A stretch of DNA of 11,157 nt, taken from the NCBI GenBank assembly GCA_003176035.1, contig PSRL01000148.1, forward strand, positions 1 through 11,157, written 5' to 3'. The position numbers were made by a program, and so were the translations under genes. Source of the stretch: Verrucomicrobiota bacterium (GTDB taxonomy: Bacteria; Verrucomicrobiota; Verrucomicrobiia; Chthoniobacterales; Xiphinematobacteraceae). The notes under the pieces are model-generated. The model saw nothing but the letters and a program-made list of their open reading frames with translations, searched no databases and was not told the DNA's origin. The stretch's first letter is position 1, and every line of letters begins with the position of its first letter. Below are positions 6,194 through 11,157 of this stretch, piece after piece.

Positions 6194-7243
6194 CTATGGA
6201 TTTTTATCTGCAGCGTTTAAAGCTTCCGTAACCTCAGCTTCAATTTTTTCGTAGAGTTCGGAATTGTTTTTCAGAATTTCTTTAACGGCATCCCGACCTT
6301 GAGCCAGCTGTTCGCCCTTGTAGCTGAGCCAGGACCCGCGTTTTTCCAAAATGCCTTTTTCTACGGCAAGGTCGAGCAGTGCACCGGCACCGGAGATGCC
6401 TTCATTGTAAATGATGTCGAATTCGGCTTCGGTGAAGGGTGGCGCCACTTTATTTTTCACGACCTTGAGCCGGGTGCGATTGCCACTTACAGTACCGTCG
6501 TGGCTTTTAATAGCGCCGATGCGTCGGATGTCCACACGCACACTGGCGTAAAATTTAAGCGCCTTGCCACCGGGTGTGGTCTCCGGATTTCCAAATAGGA
6601 CACCAATTTTTTCCCGAATTTGATTGGTAAAAATGCAGCAGGTGCGAGCCCTGGAAATGAGGGCGGTGAGTTTCCGCAGTGCCGCGCTCATCAAACGCGC
6701 TTGGGCACCCACTACGGCATCGCCAATTTCCCCTTCAAGTTCAGCCCGGGTGACCAGAGCGGCAACGGAATCCAAGACCAGAACGTCAAGCGCATTGGAG
6801 CGGATCAATGTTTCGCAAATTCGGAGAGCTTCCTCTCCTGAACTGGGTTGGGAAACCAAGAGATCATCCAACTTGACCCCCAGTCGCCGGGCATATTGTG
6901 GATCCAAGGCATGTTCGACATCAATAAACCCAGCCAAGCCACCACGTTTTTGAGCTTGTGCAATGGCTGTCAATGTGAGCGTAGTCTTACCGGAAGATTC
7001 CGGGCCAAAAATCTCCACGATGCGTCCGCGCGGAAAGCCGCCTACACCTAAGGCACGATCAATCAGAAGATTACCGGTGGGGATGACCTCCACGGCAGCC
7101 GTGGCTGAGGCATCGCCCAAGCGCATGATAGCACCTTCCCCGTAATCCTTGGCAATTTGCTGTAAGGCATTGTCCAGGTTTCTGTTGCGTTGCAAAAGGA
7201 CCTTGTCTTCAACGAGGGCGGAATCTTTTTCTTTGGCTGCCAT
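6194..7243 (-). CDS. recA: RecA recombinase
   Basis: RecA is the ATP-dependent DNA strand-exchange protein and SOS co-protease. Its 349 aa are the normal length, with no intein. The Walker A is GPESSGKT (80-87), the catalytic Glu is in IDVEHALDP (Glu110), and the Walker B is LDVLVLDSV (152-160). Loop L1 reads EGEIGDAVVGAQARLMS (170-186), and loop L2 FTNQIREKIGVLFGNPETTPGG (205-226). The C-terminal domain contains NEGISGAGALLDLAVEKGI. L1 has DAVVGA where many RecAs have DSHVGL; the rest is conventional and the gene looks functional. The ATG has no Shine-Dalgarno. It is divergent from cdsA, separated by 76 bp. Confidence 0.98.
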   Translation of the reverse strand: MAAKEKDSALVEDKVLLQRNRNLDNALQQIAKDYGEGAIMRLGDASATAAVEVIPTGNLLIDRALGVGGFPRGRIVEIFGPESSGKTTLTLTAIAQAQKRGGLAGFIDVEHALDPQYARRLGVKLDDLLVSQPSSGEEALRICETLIRSNALDVLVLDSVAALVTRAELEGEIGDAVVGAQARLMSAALRKLTALISRARTCCIFTNQIREKIGVLFGNPETTPGGKALKFYASVRVDIRRIGAIKSHDGTVSGNRTRLKVVKNKVAPPFTEAEFDIIYNEGISGAGALLDLAVEKGILEKRGSWLSYKGEQLAQGRDAVKEILKNNSELYEKIEAEVTEALNAADKNP

Positions 7244-7319
7244 GATTCAAATGAATAGAAACTATATCTCTGAAAAGGGAGAAAAAAGTGAGAACTCCCA
7301 ACTATTAACTACCATATTC
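7244..7319. promoter_or_regulatory. Divergent recA/cdsA promoter region with a small palindrome
   Basis: This 76-bp intergenic stretch is AT-rich and must hold the start signals for both genes. ATTCA-AA-TGAAT (7245-7256) is an inverted repeat with 5-bp arms lying just before the recA start. It could be an operator, for instance for an SOS repressor, but it matches no LexA box that I can name. Confidence 0.4.
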
Positions 7320-8201
7320 ATGAGCCCTCCTCACTTTACCTTTCTGCGCCGATTTGGAAGTTCCCTCGTTCTCTGGTTGATCATTGCCCTGGCCGTAATT
7401 TTAAAAGCGCCCGTGCTTTATCTCATTCTGATCTGTGGGGCAGGGCTCATTGCCCAAGGGGAATTTTTTCGGATGCTGCAAAACAATGGGATCAGACCCT
7501 TCTCAGGGACGGCGCTGATTGTGTCGGCAATCTTCCTCAGCGGGAGCTTTTTTTATTATCAAAGCCATGGGGTCTCCACCCAACTGGATTTTGATGCGGC
7601 AATGATTTTGTTTTTTATCATTGCCATATTTGCTCGGCAAATGTGTTCCCCCATCAAGGAAGGGGAATCACTGCGAACAGTGGCCTTGACCTTGTTTGGA
7701 ATCCTCTACATCCCCTGGATGTTGCACTATGTTTCCAAAATTATCTTCCTCACTCCGCCCACGGTTGAGGGCGTCTCCACGGGCCAATTTTACGCGCTCT
7801 TTGGAATTGTCGTAACCAAATTTAGCGATATGGGAGCTTATGTCTTTGGCAGCCTTTTTGGCCGCCACCGCTTTATGTCCCACATTAGCCCTAAAAAAAC
7901 CTGGGAAGGTTTTTTGGGAGCTTTGGCCTCGGCGGTTTTGGGCGGTTCCGTACTTTATCTGCTTCTCCGGCCTCAGCTGAGTTTGTTTCAGTGGAAGGAC
8001 GTCATCTGCTTGGGCATCCTTTTAGGTGGAGCGGCGGTAGCCGGAGATTTGGCGGAATCCATTATTAAGCGAAGTGCACAAGCTAAGGATTCCAGTCAAA
8101 TTATCCCTGGCATTGGGGGAATATTGGATTTGATAGACAGCTTATTATTTACTTTGCCTATCTTATTCTTTTATTTACGGGGAGTCGTGCACTTCTTATG
8201 A
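7320..8201 (+). CDS. cdsA: Phosphatidate cytidylyltransferase (CDP-diacylglycerol synthase)
   Basis: This integral membrane enzyme makes CDP-diacylglycerol from CTP and phosphatidic acid, the branch point of phospholipid synthesis. From the ATG at 7320 it is 293 aa with about seven or eight hydrophobic segments (for example 14-48, 63-80, 92-106, 120-136, 155-170, 200-217, 228-245, 273-289). KFSDMGAY (167-174) and SPKKTWEG (190-197) are family motifs. The CdsA signature spans 247-273 (S-x2-KR-x4-KD ... PGIGGILDLID), with GIGG in place of the HGG common in proteobacteria. The frame is open further upstream to 7149, but that would run into recA on the other strand, so the later start is chosen. 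The stop overlaps the dxr start. Confidence 0.94.
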   Translation: MSPPHFTFLRRFGSSLVLWLIIALAVILKAPVLYLILICGAGLIAQGEFFRMLQNNGIRPFSGTALIVSAIFLSGSFFYYQSHGVSTQLDFDAAMILFFIIAIFARQMCSPIKEGESLRTVALTLFGILYIPWMLHYVSKIIFLTPPTVEGVSTGQFYALFGIVVTKFSDMGAYVFGSLFGRHRFMSHISPKKTWEGFLGALASAVLGGSVLYLLLRPQLSLFQWKDVICLGILLGGAAVAGDLAESIIKRSAQAKDSSQIIPGIGGILDLIDSLLFTLPILFFYLRGVVHFL

Positions 8202-9373
8202 GAAAGCGTCGAGTCCTAGTGCTGGGCATTACCGGTTCGATTGGGGCAAGCGTCATGCAAGTGGCGCGTGAATTTCCGGAGCATATGGAAATTGTTGGAA
8301 TGTCTGCTTTCCGCAATGTCGAAAAATTAGCCCAGGCGATCCAAGAATTCAGGCCCAAAGCGGTTTGTGTGGGTGACTCCTCCTCGGCGGCATTTTTGAA
8401 GTCGGAATTTACGGACGGAATGTCCATTTTCAGCGGGGAAGAAGGTCTGATCCACCTCGTGACGGAAACCGCTGCCGATGTGGTGCTCATTGCCATTGTA
8501 GGCACCGGCGGCCTCCGTCCCGCTCTCGCTGCGATTGAGGCGGGCTGCAACCTTGCTCTCGCCAGCAAAGAGATCCTGGTGATGGCTGGCGAGGTGGTCA
8601 CCCGTGCCGCCCAAAAGGCGGGCGTACTCCTTTTGCCTGTGGACAGCGAACACAATGCTATTTTTCAGTGTTTGGAGGGGCGCAGCATGCAAGAGGTGCG
8701 TCGGCTGATCCTCACCTGTTCCGGCGGACCTTTCCGCTTGTTTCCCACAGAGAAATTGGCCGAGGTCACGCCGGAAATGGCTTTGCGTCACCCCACCTGG
8801 AACATGGGCTGCAAAATCACTATCGATTCAGCAACGTTATTTAACAAGGGACTCGAGCTGATCGAGGCGCATTGGCTGTTTGGGACTTCCATGAATCAGA
8901 TTGATGTGACCATTCATCCACAAAGCATTATTCATTCCCTGGTCGAGTTTGTGGATGGTTCCATCCTCGCCCAGATGGGCACCTCGGACATGCGCCTCCC
9001 CATTCAACATACAATCATGTGGCCCGAAAGAGTGGCCTCTTCCCGGTCCGCTCTCAAATTGGAAGACCTGAGCCGGTTGGAATTCTTTACGCCTCGTTGG
9101 GATGACTTTCCCGCCTTGCGTTTGGCGCGGCATGCCGGAGAAACGGGGGGAACCCTTCCCGCTGTCCTCAATGCTGCAAACGAGATGGCCGTTGAGGCGT
9201 TTTTAGAAAAACAAATTTCCTTGCCTCGAATTTGGGAAGTGGTTTCCGAAGTCATGGACCAAGTAGAGGTGATTGCCAACCCCGACCTCCAACAAATCCT
9301 TGAAGCCGATGCTCAAGCTCGACGATTAGCACGGTTAACTTCATTGGCTTCCGTGAGAGAATTTATTAATTAA
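8198..9373 (+). CDS. dxr: 1-deoxy-D-xylulose 5-phosphate reductoisomerase
   Basis: This enzyme converts deoxyxylulose phosphate to methylerythritol phosphate with NADPH and a divalent metal, the committed step of the MEP isoprenoid pathway. Its 391 aa are typical. The NADPH-binding loop is LGITGSIGAS (9-18). The nicotinamide-side segment LALASKEILV (119-128) has Ser where Asn is usual. Metal ligands lie in PVDSEHNA (Asp149, Glu151) and in NKGLELIEA (Glu220). The flexible loop HPTWNMGCK (198-206) and the substrate-phosphate segment CSGGPFR (174-180) are present. ATG at 8198 overlaps the cdsA stop as ATGA, implying translational coupling. The gene often found next, rseP, is not here. Confidence 0.97.
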   Translation: MRKRRVLVLGITGSIGASVMQVAREFPEHMEIVGMSAFRNVEKLAQAIQEFRPKAVCVGDSSSAAFLKSEFTDGMSIFSGEEGLIHLVTETAADVVLIAIVGTGGLRPALAAIEAGCNLALASKEILVMAGEVVTRAAQKAGVLLLPVDSEHNAIFQCLEGRSMQEVRRLILTCSGGPFRLFPTEKLAEVTPEMALRHPTWNMGCKITIDSATLFNKGLELIEAHWLFGTSMNQIDVTIHPQSIIHSLVEFVDGSILAQMGTSDMRLPIQHTIMWPERVASSRSALKLEDLSRLEFFTPRWDDFPALRLARHAGETGGTLPAVLNAANEMAVEAFLEKQISLPRIWEVVSEVMDQVEVIANPDLQQILEADAQARRLARLTSLASVREFIN

Positions 9374-9395
9374 ATAGTTACATACTGTTGCCAGG

Positions 9396-9411
9396 TCCGG
9401 CAGCTGCCGGA
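9396..9411. repeat. 16-nt perfect palindrome in the dxr-trmL gap
   Basis: TCCGGCAGCTGCCGGA is fully self-complementary. It is not followed by a T-tract, so it is not a clear terminator. It shares AGCTGCCGGA with the terminator stem at 6007-6030, and the surrounding bases are also GC-rich, so both may come from one repeat family. The rest of the 103-bp gap shows no gene. Confidence 0.5.
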
Positions 9412-9476
9412 TGGTCCGGTGTGGGGCAATGCCGGCCTTCGTAGAAGTTCTAAAAAACTGACAAAGTCCGAGCAAT

Positions 9477-9935
9477 ATGATAAATGTGGTTTTGGTAGAA
9501 CCTGAAATCCCCCCAAACACCGGCAATATCGCACGGCTTTGCCTGGCAGCGGGAGCCAGACTTCACTTAGTGGAGCCGCTGGGATTTCGAATCGATGACC
9601 GAGCCCTCAAAAGAGCCGGTATGGATTATTGGCACCAGTGCGAAGTTCATCGCTGGAAATCCTTTGCAGAACTGAAAACAGCAAATCCTCACGGCCGCTT
9701 CTTTTTTCTTACCACAAAATCTCAGCGGATCTATTGGTCAATCAATTATCAGGACGAGGATTTCCTGGTTTTTGGACGGGAAACCCGTGGCCTGCCGGAA
9801 AGCCTGCTTGCGGAATACGCAGGCACTTGTCTCACAATTCCCATGCGGCCCGAAGCTCGCAGTCTCAATTTGGCGACCGCCGTAGGTGTCGTTCTTTATG
9901 AAGCAGTGCGACAATTAGCAAATATTAGCAAATAG
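9477..9935 (+). CDS. trmL: tRNA (cytidine/uridine-34 2'-O)-methyltransferase
   Basis: A SPOUT-class methyltransferase that methylates the wobble ribose of tRNA-Leu isoacceptors using S-adenosylmethionine. Its 152 aa match the family. The start INVVLVEPEIPPNTGNIARL (2-21) is highly characteristic, followed by LHLVEPLGF (29-37). The trefoil-knot cofactor site is built from LVFGRETRGLP (97-107), IPM (121-123) and RSLNLATAVGVVLYE (128-142). The ATG at 9477 gives the exact family N-terminus; there is no strong Shine-Dalgarno. It is on the same strand as dxr after a 103-bp gap, so it is either weakly co-transcribed or has its own promoter. Confidence 0.95.
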   Translation: MINVVLVEPEIPPNTGNIARLCLAAGARLHLVEPLGFRIDDRALKRAGMDYWHQCEVHRWKSFAELKTANPHGRFFFLTTKSQRIYWSINYQDEDFLVFGRETRGLPESLLAEYAGTCLTIPMRPEARSLNLATAVGVVLYEAVRQLANISK

Positions 9936-9977
9936 TACGTGCATTATTGGGTTCCCTAAGAAAACCGCTTGAGAGAA

Positions 9978-10517
9978 ATGCAAAACATGCCGATACGGAA
10001 TTTGCCACCAGCGCCCAAATACCCAGCGCCGCGATTGCCGACTAACCCCCCGCAGCCCCCCCTCGCAGTGCAAGTTTCGCAGCGTCCACCCTCGCCCCCG
10101 CCGCGCACCGGACCAGTATCCCCAATAATGACAGCGAACGCGAATATGTCGACAGGAGATCCTGTGAGAGCCAGGCAAGCTGTGAGCCATGAACAAGGTG
10201 GCAGAGGAATCGGCCAAGGAAGCCTGAGAAGTAGCCCTCCTTCTCAGAGGTATCAGCCAGTACAGACCGCTGGGCCGACCCCTGAAAATTCACCCTCATT
10301 TGAGAGGAGGGCGCATCATATACCTTCGCCTCTGCTCCACCACAGCCCTTCTTCTTCTAACGAGATGCTTTTCCCGCCCCCCCTCCTCCACCTCGATGAT
10401 ATTGACGTGCTACCGGACGAAGTTTCGCTACCAGCCACGCCACCCTCTATGAGGAGGCGCTTACAATATCTCCGCATGCCCCTAGTAGCGCCCCACCGCC
10501 CTATGAGCATGCGGTAG
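9978..10517 (+). CDS. Proline-rich hypothetical protein, reading frame probably cut short
   Basis: An unrecognised protein of 179 aa from the ATG at 9978; a TTG at 9969 or an ATG at 9987 are also possible starts. It is extremely rich in Pro and Ser (LPPAPKYPAPRLPTNPPQPP, RPPSPPPRTGP) and has the TPENSP motif also found in proteins A and B. There is no obvious folded domain, signal peptide or membrane segment. After ATPPS (codons to 10448) the frame turns into a basic, non-proline tail (MRRRLQYLRM...) and stops. In the -1 frame the proline-rich character continues for 46 codons to 10588 with PPxY motifs. I read this gene as having lost one base near 10446-10449, or as needing a frameshift. It is visibly GC-richer than the other accessory genes. 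Confidence 0.65.
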   Translation: MQNMPIRNLPPAPKYPAPRLPTNPPQPPLAVQVSQRPPSPPPRTGPVSPIMTANANMSTGDPVRARQAVSHEQGGRGIGQGSLRSSPPSQRYQPVQTAGPTPENSPSFERRAHHIPSPLLHHSPSSSNEMLFPPPLLHLDDIDVLPDEVSLPATPPSMRRRLQYLRMPLVAPHRPMSMR

Positions 10518-10588
10518 GCGACCCCCCGCCACATGAATTCCCACCGCCTTATGCTCCTCCGACTCCTGCAAGGGAGTCACAACCGTAA
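10448..10588 (+). other. Out-of-frame C-terminal tail with PPxY motifs
   Basis: From TAT at 10448 the -1 frame reads YEEALTISPHAPSSAPPPYE, continues with GDPPPHEFPPPYAPP and stops at TAA 10586-10588. Joined to the preceding PPS it makes PPSYEEAL, followed by two PPPY motifs. The join would give about 203 aa from the ATG at 9978. The continued composition and motif spacing across the shift argue that this is the true end of the upstream gene. Confidence 0.65.
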
Positions 10589-10647
10589 GCAAATTAAGGC
10601 GCGGGCGATTCTGCCTCCTGATCTTTTGTCATTACCATGTGCCAGAC

Positions 10648-11088
10648 CTACTCTCCCTCTTCCTTAAAAATCAGTCGGCCCTCATCTAGATATTGATGCC
10701 AGTCTTGCGCGGCAAGCTGATCAAATTTTGCGATCTGTGCCGGGTCATGCGAGAGTGCTTCTACTACCTTCGGATCAGGCAAAGCCCGGCGCGCAACGGT
10801 GAGTTTTGAATAGGGGATGGCCTTCCAAGAGGTTTCATCGGAACGATGGGGATCAGGCAAGGCCCGGCGCGTAATGGTGAGTTTTGAATAGGAGATGGCC
10901 TTCCAAGAAGTTTTATCGAAATGATGGGGCGGTTCTATACATTGCCTAGGGGAGGCTGAGCCGGTGCGAATTTCTTCTGAGATACGGACGGCCTGCCCCG
11001 GGGGGCGGGCCGTTGAATGGAGGCTTCTCTGAGCTGAGAGCGGCGGGGAAGGTGGACCGGCATCTCTTATCGAATGGTAGCCCCGCAC
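10648..11088 (-). CDS. Hypothetical protein with two 26-residue repeats
   Basis: An unrecognised protein of 146 aa with a GTG start at 11088; the in-frame stop upstream leaves little other choice. The N-terminal 50 residues are Pro/Ser/Arg-rich (GPPSPPLSAQR, TARPPGQ). Residues 53-104 are two near-identical 26-residue units of the form D(K/E)TSWKAI(S/P)YSKLT(I/V)(T/A)RRALPDP. The acidic C-terminus (AQIAKFDQLAAQDWHQYLDE) is likely helical. It has no signal peptide or membrane segment and no Shine-Dalgarno. It converges on the proline-rich gene, with 59 bp between that gene's shifted stop and this one. The start is uncertain because the protein-like reading continues upstream without an ATG, so the 5' end may be altered or lie in another frame. 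Confidence 0.6.
   Translation of the reverse strand: MRGYHSIRDAGPPSPPLSAQRSLHSTARPPGQAVRISEEIRTGSASPRQCIEPPHHFDKTSWKAISYSKLTITRRALPDPHRSDETSWKAIPYSKLTVARRALPDPKVVEALSHDPAQIAKFDQLAAQDWHQYLDEGRLIFKEEGE
10773..10928 (-). repeat. Two 78-bp direct repeats inside a coding frame
   Basis: The units 10773-10850 and 10851-10928 abut and are in phase with the 146-aa protein. By hand I count 8 differences in 78 positions, all transitions, and 7 of the 8 give A or T in the second unit. In-phase length and a conserved peptide indicate a coding repeat rather than an insertion. Confidence 0.9.
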
Positions 11089-11157
11089 TGAGAGATGGCT
11101 TCTTGAAAAGAGGATCGTTTGGTGATCAACGAGGCAAGGTAATCATTTTTGGGAGAG

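Noticed and set aside
6674..6735. Unusual RecA loop L1 (DAVVGA for DSHVGL) as a sign of a divergent or non-functional RecA
   Set aside because: All catalytic and DNA-binding segments are otherwise intact, and variation at these positions is known across RecA proteins.
7149..7319. Longer N-terminus for CdsA starting at 7149 or 7242
   Set aside because: It would overlap the conserved recA N-terminus on the other strand, and the extra residues do not look like a CdsA N-terminus; the ATG at 7320 gives normal length.
8158..9133. Long minus-strand open frames over dxr
   Set aside because: They are antisense shadows of a gene with complete family motifs on the plus strand, and their translations have no family character.
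10773..10928. CRISPR-like direct repeats
   Set aside because: There are only two copies, they abut without spacers, are 78 bp long and lie in phase within an open reading frame.

Overview
The window reads as a bacterial chromosome segment in which ordinary housekeeping genes are interrupted by two blocks of unrecognised, repeat-rich, proline/serine/threonine-rich genes. The style of RecA and CdsA, the nearly complete absence of Shine-Dalgarno sequences and the gene set fit a Gram-negative of the Planctomycetota-Verrucomicrobiota-Chlamydiota group, most likely a verrucomicrobial relative. This is a judgement from protein style, not a proof. The effector-like proteins suggest a host-associated lifestyle, which is an inference.

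Layout. 1-35: the 5' part of a tRNA on the minus strand, cut by the window edge. 71-1057 (minus): glucosyl-3-phosphoglycerate synthase (gpgS), divergent from endonuclease III (nth, 1081-1731, plus), with only 23 bp between the two starts. 1836-5995 is the first accessory block. It holds a small Asn/Thr/Pro-rich hypothetical (1836-2264), a strong dispersed hairpin repeat, a frameshifted IS701-type transposase fragment, and a tandem duplication of about 1.47 kb. Each duplication unit carries one long unknown gene on the minus strand (409 and 407 aa, about 75% identical by hand count). The block ends with a possible tiny plus-strand ORF, an intrinsic terminator and a second copy of the hairpin repeat.

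6194-9935 is the housekeeping core. It contains recA (minus), then cdsA and dxr (plus, overlapping by ATGA) and trmL. These serve DNA recombination/repair, phospholipid synthesis, isoprenoid precursor synthesis (MEP pathway) and tRNA wobble methylation. The cdsA-dxr pair is a common bacterial arrangement; trmL follows after a 16-nt perfect palindrome.

9978-11088 is the second accessory block. One gene is a proline-rich protein (plus) whose frame ends early, although a -1 shift would extend it through a tail with three PPxY motifs (PPSY, PPPY, PPPY). Convergent to it is a proline-rich protein (minus) with two 26-residue direct repeats.

The most interesting material is this set of candidate secreted proteins. 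They have disordered, proline-rich N-termini or bodies, a TPENSP motif shared by three of them, gene duplication, an internal repeat, a leader dinucleotide tract of variable length, and a PPxY tail of the kind that binds eukaryotic WW domains. I recognise no known family for the unknown proteins and assign them no function.
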